From positions 2,188,001 through 2,252,000 of the forward strand of contig NC_016935.1 of assembly GCF_000250655.1 (NCBI RefSeq): a stretch of DNA of 64,000 nucleotides. Direction: 5' to 3'. The stretch comes from Paenibacillus mucilaginosus 3016 (lineage in GTDB: Bacteria; Bacillota; Bacilli; Paenibacillales; NBRC-103111). The translations under genes and the position numbers were made by a program. Below are positions 15,587-22,811 of this stretch, piece by piece; the first letter of the stretch is position 1; each line of letters opens with the position of its first letter. Below the pieces are notes generated by a model. That model was given only the letters and a program-made list of their open reading frames with translations, searched no databases and was not told where the DNA came from.

Positions 15587-16302
15587 GAGGGGCCCAGTAC
15601 GAGCCGCTCCCGATCGAGGGGCTGCGCTTCGGATACGTGGACAGCGGGTACGAAAGCGTGATGATCGTCGAGAGCGGCACGCCGATGCGTGTGCTGAATT
15701 CCTCGATGTGGGGCGAGGGGTTCACTGCCTCCCGCAGGCTGGTCAACCGTCAGGTCTCGAAGCATTACCTTGCCGATGATCCGCTGGAGGAAATGCGGGC
15801 TTATTTCGAGGGGCAGGGCATGCCCTGGGAGGAAACCGCGGCACTGCTCACGGCCGCCGAGCTTCATGACCGGGGAACCCGATATGTGGAGCTGGGACTC
15901 GGCGGCGGCGTATATACCTGGGTCACGGCCGGACTGCGCAACAAGATCCGGGGCGGCAAAGACTGCGAGGAATCGGCCCTGTATCCCGGCACGATCAATA
16001 CCATCGTGGTGGTGGACGGGCATCTGACGGACGCAGCCTTCGTGAATGCGGTCATTACCGCAACGGAAGCGAAGACCGCCGCGCTGCAGGACCTCGACGT
16101 ACGTCTGGAGGACTGCGGGCTGACCGCAACGGGCACATCCACGGACGCCGTCATCATTGCAGCGCTTCAGCGCGGGGAGCGTTTCCGGTACGCGGGCATC
16201 TCAACGACGCTCGGGTATGCGATATCCCGTACGGTTTATGAGTCGACGGTGGAATCGGCTGCCAGGTATTTGAACCGCCAGACCCTGTCTCCGGGGGAAT
16301 GA
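15583..16302 (+). CDS. cbiZ: Adenosylcobinamide amidohydrolase
   Basis: CbiZ hydrolyses adenosylcobinamide to adenosylcobyric acid, letting the cell remodel scavenged cobinamides into its own B12. The 239-residue product shows the family features: TRYVELGLGGGVYTWVTAGLRNKIRGG, PGTINTIVVVDGHLTDAAFVNAVITATEAKTAALQD and ATGTSTDAVIIAALQ. It is translationally coupled to a small unknown protein. No other cobalamin genes are adjacent. A B12-dependent ribonucleotide reductase is encoded about 18 kb away, which gives the cell a use for B12. Confidence 0.9.
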   Translation: MRGAQYEPLPIEGLRFGYVDSGYESVMIVESGTPMRVLNSSMWGEGFTASRRLVNRQVSKHYLADDPLEEMRAYFEGQGMPWEETAALLTAAELHDRGTRYVELGLGGGVYTWVTAGLRNKIRGGKDCEESALYPGTINTIVVVDGHLTDAAFVNAVITATEAKTAALQDLDVRLEDCGLTATGTSTDAVIIAALQRGERFRYAGISTTLGYAISRTVYESTVESAARYLNRQTLSPGE

Positions 16303-16375
16303 GAGCTTCCGGGGGCGTACATTCTATAGGCAGCAGGCAGCCGGAGGAATAACGATTCGGACAGGAGGCGCCGGA

Positions 16376-16597
16376 ATGGAACGCAGACGTGAAGAACCAT
16401 GCCGCAGCATGGAGCTCGAGAAGGACTATATTCTCCAATTGTATACCGTCGGATCAGGTGTGGAAGGGGAAGTCGTGATGAGAAATCGGAACGCGCCCGG
16501 CACCGGTACCCATCTGTTTCATGTGCCCCTTCAGGGCTCGGAGGAAGAGGCGGCTTCCTGGGCCCATACGGCGTTGAGGGCCATAAGGGAAGGCTGA
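16376..16597 (+). CDS. Small hypothetical protein
   Basis: This frame encodes 73 residues after a good ACAGGAGGCGCCGGA ribosome binding site. The sequence (YILQLYTVGSGVEGEVVMRN, then HVPLQGSEEEAASWAHTALRAIREG) is soluble with a C-terminal amphipathic helix. No family is recognised. It follows cbiZ by 73 bases on the same strand and might be co-transcribed. Confidence 0.55.
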   Translation: MERRREEPCRSMELEKDYILQLYTVGSGVEGEVVMRNRNAPGTGTHLFHVPLQGSEEEAASWAHTALRAIREG

Positions 16598-16652
16598 TCT
16601 CTGCAGGGAGTAACCAATCTCAGGCAAAAGGGGGACGCTGATGATCCCCCCG

Positions 16653-16880
16653 TCATGTTTTGGTCCGGAAGGGAGCCCCGATGCAGAGGAGCGCCAGGGT
16701 GGCGATCAGGCTGACCATGACGAGCAGCAGGCTCCCGAGGAGAAGCAGGACGCCCGGGAACACCAGCGACAGCAGGAAGAACAGACTCACCGCCGTCAGC
16801 AGAATATGCACCGTCAATTGAACGAGCTTCCAGAACAGCACGGCCAGCAGGATGCCCGCCAGAATTTGCAGAACGACCAC
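16653..16880 (-). CDS. Small hydrophobic membrane protein
   Basis: The 75-residue product is almost entirely hydrophobic, with about two long helices (LQILAGILLAVLFWKLVQLTVHILLTAVSLFFLLSLVFPGVLLLLGSL and following). The GTG start at 16880 follows GGAGGG at a seven-base spacing. The role is unknown. It is convergent with the preceding gene and divergent from the next tiny membrane protein. Confidence 0.6.
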   Translation of the reverse strand: MVVLQILAGILLAVLFWKLVQLTVHILLTAVSLFFLLSLVFPGVLLLLGSLLLVMVSLIATLALLCIGAPFRTKT

Positions 16881-17017
16881 AGTTCATCCCTCCTAAGAGG
16901 AGTATATGAAGGCCCGGACAAAAGATGATGAACCGGTCGGGCCGGCATATACAGGCATGCCGGGACAGGTGCCGGGCATATACTGTTAGACCACTATGCG
17001 TTCAGGAGGCGGGGCTG

Positions 17018-17119
17018 ATGAGAGAAGGCTCGGCTTTGCGGGGGACGGTTATCGGAATCTTGTTTACGCTGCCGATCTGGGCACTGATCATCTGGGGGAT
17101 CAGCCGGTGGATCGGCTAG
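17018..17119 (+). CDS. Tiny single-helix membrane protein (33 residues)
   Basis: The ATG at 17018 follows AGGAGGCGGGGCTG. The product MREGSALRGTVIGILFTLPIWALIIWGISRWIG has a basic N-terminus and one membrane helix. The strong ribosome binding site is the main evidence. A CCGGAGCG-gcg-CGCTCCGG hairpin (17120-17138) follows directly. Confidence 0.5.
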   Translation: MREGSALRGTVIGILFTLPIWALIIWGISRWIG

Positions 17120-17329
17120 CCGGAGCGGCGCGCTCCGGTATCTTGTAAGAGAGTGCAGGGTGAAGGGGAGGAGTTCCTTTTTGGTTGGTTCCGGGTTAGG
17201 GAAAGACCAAAGGGAGCTGGCTGGACTCGCCAAGGATGACCACAAGCTGTCGGCAGGCAAAAAGCCGTTCCCTGGCGGGGGGCCACTGAAGAACTTACGC
17301 TTTTTCCTCAGGAGCCTCGTATAAGTCAT

Positions 17330-17374
17330 AAAAAAGCCATCTACCCCCATTTTTAGGGTCAGATGGCTTTTTTA
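17330..17374 (-). terminator. IS-internal terminator downstream of transposase (copy 2)
   Basis: Same hairpin as in copy 1 (AAAAAAGCCATCT / AGATGGCTTTTTT), with one A more in the left run. Confidence 0.8.
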
Positions 17375-17407
17375 TAGGCTTAAAATTGGTCTGCTCGATA
17401 CGTTTTT

Positions 17408-18889
17408 TCAATCTACCAGCTTCAGTATACGCTTAAGATTTACAGCGAATATGGCCATTGCACCTTGCATTTCTATGCCAATCAGACCCGAAGATGTGGC
17501 AACATCATACCCGTGTCTATGTTTGAGTTCGCTGTTTTTCGCTTCGATCTTGTAGCGCTCTTTGGATTTCGCCTTGAAATATTCCGTTTCCTGGAACGCC
17601 ATCTGTTCCGCGTGTTCATCAGATTTAATCGTTACGGAATAAGTTTTACTCTTGGCGCCTTCTTTGTAACAGCCCTCCTTGAGCGGACAGCTCTTGCAGA
17701 TCTCTACGTCAAAATAATAGGTATCCTGTTGGTTTTTACCGACGCCTTTTTTGCCTTGCCGGGCCTTTCGAGTCGCCATGTGACCAGCCGGGCATACGTA
17801 CATGCCGGCATCTTTGTTGAATAGAAATTCCTCTTCTTTCTTACGGCTGCCTTGCGTGATCAGCGGATTGAGTTTTGCTACAAGTTCAATCTCATTGTTC
17901 GTTGTGTACAAAATATTATCCTTCTCGGAGTAGGCGGTATCGCCAATGACGGTCTTAACTTGCATTCCTGCTGCATTGCTTTTTTCGATGAGCGTCTGCA
18001 GCTGCTTGCCGTCATTCTTCTCGCCTGTTGTAATGACAGCTGCCGTTATGATGCGCTCCTCCGTCATGGCCAGATGAGTTTTATATCCAAAGAATGCAGA
18101 ATCGGCGCTTTTATGTCCCACTCGAGCATCCGGATCCGCCGTTAGACGAAGCTGTTCGATGTCATCCTCCACCGTTTCCTTCAGCAGGTGTAACGGATTC
18201 AAAACCTTTGGTACTTGCGCGATCCCGGATTCCAACTCGATGAAGGTCACAAGCTTTTGACAATACTCGATTTCGTCTTCGAGTACGTCGCTCGTGTTCT
18301 TTGCGGGCATTTTGGCTTTGAGCGATTCATCCATCGTGTAAACGGACTTTCGCAGCTTTCGTGCACGGTCTCGCAGAATTTCTAGCGGCGACTTCTGATT
18401 GTAGCGCGCTTTTGTATGCGTAGCGTCGACGATTATGGAGTTGCTCTTCAGGATTTTCAGTTCGATAGCGAGGTCTACCGTCTTACCAATGAGCATGTCC
18501 AATAAGTTGATGTCTTTGAGCCGCAGTTTGCGGAATTTTGTCAGAGAACTCGGGTCGATGACCGGATCCTCCGGTGCCATGCCCAGGAAATACTTAAACG
18601 ACAGGTCATACTTAGAACGCTCGACAATATCTACGTCAGATAGTTCAAAGATGGCTTTCAGCAACAAATATTTAAACATTCTGATGGGGTCAATGGCGTT
18701 ACGTCCGTTGTCCAAACAATATTTTGTCTGCAGTTCTTCAAAGATAAAAGTGAAGTCCACCAGTTCGTTAATTTGACGGAGCATGTTGTCCTTCGGCACG
18801 ACGATATCATACAGAGCCGCGTAAGGGCTCAGAACCAAGCTTTGTTGTTGTTGAATCATCCGTCTCACCCGCTTTTCGAGATGACTCAA
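17408..18889 (-). CDS. IS1182-family transposase
   Basis: The 493-residue DDE transposase has an N-terminal DUF772-type DNA-binding region (MSHLEKRVRRMIQQQQSLVL to about residue 120, including SLTKFRKLRL). The catalytic core contains VDATHTKARYNQ (first Asp), GDTAYSEKDN (second Asp) and the C-terminal Glu in NSELKHRHGYD. A cysteine cluster (CPAG and CKSCPLKEGC) lies between. It moves the element by cutting at the GGCCACTGAA ends. The start is the ATG at 18889. This is the only intact transposase in the window and could mobilise both copies. Confidence 0.93.
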   Translation of the reverse strand: MSHLEKRVRRMIQQQQSLVLSPYAALYDIVVPKDNMLRQINELVDFTFIFEELQTKYCLDNGRNAIDPIRMFKYLLLKAIFELSDVDIVERSKYDLSFKYFLGMAPEDPVIDPSSLTKFRKLRLKDINLLDMLIGKTVDLAIELKILKSNSIIVDATHTKARYNQKSPLEILRDRARKLRKSVYTMDESLKAKMPAKNTSDVLEDEIEYCQKLVTFIELESGIAQVPKVLNPLHLLKETVEDDIEQLRLTADPDARVGHKSADSAFFGYKTHLAMTEERIITAAVITTGEKNDGKQLQTLIEKSNAAGMQVKTVIGDTAYSEKDNILYTTNNEIELVAKLNPLITQGSRKKEEEFLFNKDAGMYVCPAGHMATRKARQGKKGVGKNQQDTYYFDVEICKSCPLKEGCYKEGAKSKTYSVTIKSDEHAEQMAFQETEYFKAKSKERYKIEAKNSELKHRHGYDVATSSGLIGIEMQGAMAIFAVNLKRILKLVD

Positions 18890-18898
18890 TTATACGTC

Positions 18899-18946
18899 AA
18901 AAAAAGCACAGCCTCTTCAATTTTCTTGAAGGGCTGTGCTTTTTTT
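18899..18946. terminator. IS-internal terminator upstream of transposase (copy 2)
   Basis: Same nested hairpin as in copy 1, with seven T rather than nine on the right side. Confidence 0.8.
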
Positions 18947-19092
18947 AGACGGACTTTTTCAGTGGCCTCCCTGGCGGAAACGGCTTTTTATCGTTTGTAT
19001 CGTTAGGATGGGAAGGGGTACTGCGAAGGACGGGTGGGAGCTGGAAACCCACGCCGCGTTCCGTTCGGACGCTTGCGAGCTGAACTGCCGTA

Positions 19093-20091
19093 TCAGCGTA
19101 AATACTGGCTGCCGATGCTGCGGACCGCCGGCAGGTCCGGCTCCCAGTACCACAGCGGCTGGCCCACCAGCGGATCCTGTGCCGTGAGCGCGGCTCCCGG
19201 GAGCTGTACGTAGACCATATCCTCCGGCATCAAATCCTTGTACATCAGCGTCAGGGAGAGGATGTCGCTGTCGGTGAGGTTCGTATCGATGACATCCTTC
19301 TTGATCTTCTGGATGAGTCCCGGCAGCTCGGGCAGCCGTTCGGGGGACAAGAGCTTGTGGACGACCGCCCGGATCAGGGCCGACTGGTCGGCCTGACGCC
19401 CGAAGTCCCCGTTGTCGAGCGAGTAGCGCTCCCGCACAAAAGCCAGCGCCTTCCACCCGTCCAGGTGCTGCCGGCCGGCGGGGAGGTTCTGCTGGATGGC
19501 CGTCAGGAAGACGTCGGCCGGGATATCGATATCGACTCCGCCGATTTCATCGATGAAGTCGACGAAGCCCTTGAAATTCATTTTGACATAATAATGGACG
19601 GGCACCTGCAGCAGGTTGCTTACGGCCTGAATGGAAGCCTCCGTACCGGCTTCCCCGCCCCCCTTCAGTTCCGCCATGAAATGCGCGTGATTGACTTTCG
19701 TCAGGCCGATGCCGGGGAGAGGAACCCGGGTGTCCCGCGGGATCGAGACGAGGTTGACCTTGCGCTCCTGCGGCTTCACGCGGCTCAGCATAATCACGTC
19801 CGACCGGGAAGACTGCCGGCCGAGCGTATCCAGACCCAGAACCAGAACATTGAAGGCGCCCGGGTCCGCCTTCTCCTGGGTGCCGGTCTCCGGCTTCTCC
19901 GCGGCAGCCTCCGGCTGCCCGGCGGCCGCCGAGACTTCGGCCGATGCCGGAAGATCGGCGGCAGGGACGGCCACCACCGGATGCTCCTTCTCTTCGAAAT
20001 GCCGGGAGGGCAGAAGTTCCCTGTAGACCCATCCGGCGGCTCCGCCCGCCACAATGATGCCGACGATTACGTATTTGACCCACTTTCGCAT
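19093..20091 (-). CDS. LytR-CpsA-Psr (LCP) family cell-wall glycopolymer ligase
   Basis: LCP enzymes attach teichoic acids or other glycopolymers from lipid carriers to peptidoglycan outside the membrane. The 332-residue protein has one N-terminal membrane anchor (VIVGIIVAGGAAGWVY), a variable Ala/Glu/Pro-rich stretch to about residue 80, then the LCP domain: FNVLVLGLDTLGRQSSRSDVIMLSRV, LVSIPRDTRVPLPG, KVNHAHFMAE, GGVDIDIP, LDGWKALAFVRER, then GDFGRQADQSALIRAV. The catalytic Arg and Asp residues are present. The ATG at 20091 and a GTG at 20100 are both possible starts after GAGGAGTAGGTG. Duplicated ATACGAA-type palindromes lie upstream. Confidence 0.9.
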   Translation of the reverse strand: MRKWVKYVIVGIIVAGGAAGWVYRELLPSRHFEEKEHPVVAVPAADLPASAEVSAAAGQPEAAAEKPETGTQEKADPGAFNVLVLGLDTLGRQSSRSDVIMLSRVKPQERKVNLVSIPRDTRVPLPGIGLTKVNHAHFMAELKGGGEAGTEASIQAVSNLLQVPVHYYVKMNFKGFVDFIDEIGGVDIDIPADVFLTAIQQNLPAGRQHLDGWKALAFVRERYSLDNGDFGRQADQSALIRAVVHKLLSPERLPELPGLIQKIKKDVIDTNLTDSDILSLTLMYKDLMPEDMVYVQLPGAALTAQDPLVGQPLWYWEPDLPAVRSIGSQYLR

Positions 20092-20143
20092 GCTGTGCAC
20101 CTACTCCTCAAGACGTAAACCGGAACCATATGATTCATGTAAG

Positions 20144-20198
20144 ATACGAAACGTATCATTGTACGGACCGACTTCATTTTGTATACGAATTGTATCAT
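20144..20198 (-). promoter_or_regulatory. Paired palindromic motifs upstream of the LCP gene
   Basis: ATACGAAACGTATCAT (20144-20159) and ATACGAATTGTATCAT (20183-20198) are near-identical direct copies 39 bases apart. Each holds an ATAC...GTAT inverted repeat. They lie 50-110 bases upstream of the LCP start and look like a double operator or tandem ECF-type promoter elements; the regulator is unknown. Confidence 0.45.
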
Positions 20199-20221
20199 AA
20201 ATGGGCTTCCAATAAAAAGAT

Positions 20222-20251
20222 TTGACTTGTGAACGGACAAGGTGGTATGAT
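20222..20251 (+). promoter_or_regulatory. Sigma-A promoter of the tRNA-Leu pair
   Basis: TTGACT (20222-20227) and TATGAT (20246-20251) are spaced 18 bases apart. The first tRNA begins 33 bases after the -10 box. Confidence 0.7.
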
Positions 20252-20283
20252 ACTTCTTGTCTCCTTACGTAGACATCCATTGT

Positions 20284-20367
20284 GCGGTCATGGCGGAATT
20301 GGCAGACGCGCTAGATTCAGGTTCTAGTGGTGTAACAGCCGTGGAGGTTCGAGTCCTCTTGACCGCA
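20284..20367 (+). tRNA. tRNA-Leu (anticodon CAG), copy 1
   Basis: An 84-base type II tRNA with acceptor GCGGTCA/TGACCGC, D-arm GGCGGAATTGGCAGACGC, anticodon arm CTAGA-TTCAGGT-TCTAG (anticodon CAG, reads CUG), a long variable arm and GTTCGAGTC T-arm. The discriminator is A; CCA is not encoded. Confidence 0.96.
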
Positions 20368-20416
20368 TTGCTTATTTATCCGATGTATTGGGAATAAGCA
20401 GTGCAGCACGACATAC

Positions 20417-20500
20417 GCGGTCGTGGCGGAATTGGCAGACGCGCTAGATTCAGGTTCTAGTGGTGTAACAGCCGTGGAGGTTCGAGTCCTCTCGACCGCA
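20417..20500 (+). tRNA. tRNA-Leu (anticodon CAG), copy 2
   Basis: Identical to copy 1 except for the last acceptor pair, which is G-C (GCGGTCG/CGACCGC) instead of A-T. This is a compensatory double change. CCA is not encoded. It lies 49 bases after copy 1. Confidence 0.96.
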
Positions 20501-20512
20501 TCGCGAACAAGG

Positions 20513-20554
20513 AACAAGGGTCTGATCCGGAAGGATCGGGCCCTTGTTTGTTTT
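20513..20554 (+). terminator. Terminator of the tRNA-Leu pair
   Basis: AACAAGGG / CCCTTGTT outer stem and GATCC / GGATC inner stem around GGAA, followed by TGTTTT. Confidence 0.85.
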
Positions 20555-20752
20555 GTGCTGCAGTGCAGCAGGCCCAGGCTTGGCTGAGCGTGCCTAAGAA
20601 GCGCCCCGCTTGCCGCTGGTGATGAAGCCGGCAGCAGGGAGGGGGTAATCTAGCTGAAGAACCTGCCGCAGGAAAGGAACACAAGTCCAATACGCTCATA
20701 CAAGCTTCTTGATAACTTTGTCACTAAATCCGGTGCGGTGCCGGCGTCCTTT

Positions 20753-20790
20753 TGATATAATAGGTATAGACTTTATTTAAACGTTTAAAT
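20753..20790 (+). promoter_or_regulatory. Extended -10 promoter and perfect 16-bp operator-like palindrome
   Basis: TGATATAAT (20753-20761) is an extended -10 box; no good -35 is seen. ATTTAAACGTTTAAAT (20775-20790) is a perfect palindrome with central CG, the form of LacI-family operators, placed about 14 bases after the -10 and 25 bases before the start codon. A LacI-type repressor of the DUF2264 gene is inferred. Confidence 0.6.
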
Positions 20791-20815
20791 AATGATGATC
20801 AAAGGAGACTGCCCC

Positions 20816-21952
20816 ATGCACGAGCACCGTACCTATTGGATCGAATCGTTATCCCGGATCGCCGGGCCCGTACTGAACGCCCTGGCCGGGCGCCGCTTGA
20901 AGGAGCTGATGCCCGTGGAGGCGCACTCCGAGGACCGGGCGCAGTGCTCGCACCTGGAGGCGCTGGGCCGGACGCTGGCCGGCATCGCCCCCTGGCTCGA
21001 ATCGGGCGGCCGCGAAGGGGAGGAGGGCCGGCTGCGCGAGACGTTCGCCGGGCTCGCCCGCGAAGCGGTCGATGCGGCGACCGACCCGGCGTCGCCCGAT
21101 TACATGAACTTCAGCGAAGGCACGCAGCCGCTGGTGGATGCGGCGTTCCTCGCCCATGCGCTGATGCGGGCGCCCGGAGAGCTGTGGGAGCGGCTGGACG
21201 AGCGCGTGAAACGCCAGGTGATCGGAGCGCTGAAGGCGGCGCGGACGATCCGGCCGTGGTTCTCGAACTGGCTGCTCTTCAGCGGCATGATCGAAGCGTT
21301 CCTGGACCGGGCGGGCGAAGGCGGAGATCCCATGCGGATCGATTACGCCCTCCGCCAGCATGAGCAGTGGTACCTCGGCGACGGGATGTACGGGGACGGT
21401 CCCGAATTCCACTGGGACTATTATAACTCGTTCGTCATCCAGCCGATGCTGATCGACATCGTGGAGCAGGCCGGCCGCCGCTACCCCGAATGGGAGGCGA
21501 TGCGGGAGCCCGTGCTTCGACGGGCGGGGCGCCACGCGGCGGTGCTTGAGCGGCTGATCTCGCCGGAGGGCACCTTCCCGCCCATCGGGCGGTCGCTGGC
21601 CTACCGCTTCGGCGCGTTTCAGCTGCTCGCGCAGATGGCTCTCCGCCGCGAGCTGCCGGAGAGCCTGGAGCCCGCCGCGGTGCGCTGCGCCCTCACGGCC
21701 GTGATGCGGCGGATGCTCGAGGCGCCCGGCACGTTCGATGCGGACGGCTGGCTGACCATCGGCTTCTGCGGGCACCAGAAGAACCTCGGCGAAGGCTACA
21801 TCTCCACAGGCAGTCTCTATCTCTGTACGGCCGTGTTCCTCCCGCTCGGTCTGCCTGCGGACGATCCGTTCTGGACGGGCGAGGCGGAGTGGACCAGCCG
21901 CAGGCTGTGGTCGGGCGGAGAGGCTCCCATCGACGGTGCCCTCTACGGGTAA
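20816..21952 (+). CDS. DUF2264 domain protein (predicted carbohydrate-active, alpha/alpha barrel)
   Basis: The 378-residue cytoplasmic protein belongs to DUF2264. Family members are found in loci for degradation of plant or uronic-acid polysaccharides, and their fold is predicted to be an alpha/alpha toroid; the activity is not established. Visible features are YMNFSEGTQPLVDAAFLAHAL, WSNWLLFSGMIEAFL-like helices, EQWYLGDGMYGDGPEFHWDYYNSFVIQPML and GRSLAYRFGAFQLLAQMAL. The ATG at 20816 follows AAAGGAGACTGCCCC and is preferred to the ATG 24 bases earlier. It is monocistronic, with an operator-like palindrome upstream. Confidence 0.85.
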   Translation: MHEHRTYWIESLSRIAGPVLNALAGRRLKELMPVEAHSEDRAQCSHLEALGRTLAGIAPWLESGGREGEEGRLRETFAGLAREAVDAATDPASPDYMNFSEGTQPLVDAAFLAHALMRAPGELWERLDERVKRQVIGALKAARTIRPWFSNWLLFSGMIEAFLDRAGEGGDPMRIDYALRQHEQWYLGDGMYGDGPEFHWDYYNSFVIQPMLIDIVEQAGRRYPEWEAMREPVLRRAGRHAAVLERLISPEGTFPPIGRSLAYRFGAFQLLAQMALRRELPESLEPAAVRCALTAVMRRMLEAPGTFDADGWLTIGFCGHQKNLGEGYISTGSLYLCTAVFLPLGLPADDPFWTGEAEWTSRRLWSGGEAPIDGALYG

Positions 21953-22057
21953 AATATACCTGGGCTATGAAGGAAATTGACCGTTGTCATCCTCTCCAAA
22001 CCCTGCTATAGTATGCGGCAGTAGAACCTGTAGGTGCAGAGAGGAAGGCATGTTCAC

Positions 22058-22543
22058 ATGATCATCAGAAAAGCCCAGGCGGGCGATCTTCCCGCTATTG
22101 TCGATATTTATAACGAGGCTGTGCTGAATACCGTGGCCACCTTCGATACCGTCCCCCGTACGCTGGAGCAGCAGGAGGCCTGGTTCAAGCAGCACGGCGA
22201 CGCTTATCCGGTGATCGTTGCGGAGCGGGACGGTACGGTAGTAGGCTGGGCCTCGCTCAACCAATATTCCGACCGGCTTGCGTATGCGCGGACTTCGGAG
22301 CTTTCCTTATACATACATGCGGGACACCGGGGGCAGGGGACCGGCAAAAAGCTGCTCGAAGCCGTGCTGGCTGCCGGCCGCGAAGCGGGCCTGCATACAG
22401 TGCTCTCCCGGATCGTGGAGGGCAACGACAGCTCGATCCATATCCACCACGTATACGGATTCGAGACCGTAGGCACCATGCGCCAGGTGGGCTTCAAATT
22501 CGGGCGGATGCTCGATGTGATCCTGCTCCAGAAGATGCTCTAA
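22058..22543 (+). CDS. GNAT N-acetyltransferase, phosphinothricin acetyltransferase-like
   Basis: The 161-residue protein uses acetyl-CoA to acetylate an amine. It resembles the Pat/Bar/YwnH branch, which acts on phosphinothricin or methionine sulfoximine-like substrates: IRKAQAGDLPAIVDIYNEAVLNTVATFDT, the pantetheine-binding motif HRGQGTGKKLLEAVL, then IVEGNDSSIHIHHVYGFETVGTMRQVGFKFGRMLDVILLQK. The ATG at 22058 follows GAGGAAGG; an in-frame ATG 24 bases upstream is less likely. The true substrate is unknown. Confidence 0.87.
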   Translation: MIIRKAQAGDLPAIVDIYNEAVLNTVATFDTVPRTLEQQEAWFKQHGDAYPVIVAERDGTVVGWASLNQYSDRLAYARTSELSLYIHAGHRGQGTGKKLLEAVLAAGREAGLHTVLSRIVEGNDSSIHIHHVYGFETVGTMRQVGFKFGRMLDVILLQKML

Positions 22544-22593
22544 GGACGGCTTCGACTAGGCTTCGGGGGCCTGCCGTAAGGGGGTGTCCAAGC

Positions 22594-22622
22594 TTGACTC
22601 GGTTTTGGCCTCCCGATATAAT
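22594..22622 (+). promoter_or_regulatory. Sigma-A promoter of argS
   Basis: TTGACT (22594-22599) and a perfect TATAAT (22617-22622) are spaced 17 bases. It lies 190 bases before argS, leaving a long leader. Confidence 0.8.
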
Positions 22623-22666
22623 GGAAGGTATGCAAAGGCTGGAAAGTCAAGAAGCACCGCAAACAG

Positions 22667-22740
22667 GCACCCCCAGGCGGGGTGCTTTGTTGTAATTGGA
22701 GGAGTCCGCCGGGGCTGTCCGGCCGTGATCTAGCCGGCGG
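22667..22740 (+). promoter_or_regulatory. argS leader with attenuator-like hairpins
   Basis: GCACCCC / GGGGTGC (22667-22673, 22679-22685) is followed by TTTGTTGT and looks like a terminator. An alternative arm, AAGCACC at 22652-22658, could also pair with GGTGCTT. A second stem, CCGCCGG / CCGGCGG (22706-22712, 22734-22740), follows. No T-box consensus (TGGNACCGCG) is visible, so this is not a standard T-box. Control by premature termination is inferred. Confidence 0.5.
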
Positions 22741-22811
22741 TTTTCGGAATCCTCCGTGACGGTGGTCTCTGCTTCCCGCCTCTTCGTACGACGAAAGGGG
22801 TTTATCCTATT

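Larger units (their letters stand above)
17281..18967 (-). mobile_element. IS1182-like insertion sequence, copy 2 (intact)
   Basis: The ends are the same as in copy 1 (GGCCACTGAAGAA and TTTTTCAGTGGCC). It is flanked by 9-bp direct repeats CCCTGGCGG at 17270-17278 and 18969-18977. Excising the element and one repeat rebuilds an 11-bp terminator stem (AAAAAGCCGTT / AACGGCTTTTT) with loop CCCTGGCGGA, so this copy too entered a terminator loop. The transposase frame is complete. Internal terminators lie at 17330-17374 and 18899-18946. Confidence 0.93.

Noticed and set aside
22623..22811. T-box riboswitch for argS
   Set aside because: The TGGNACCGCG antiterminator bulge sequence is not found in the leader.
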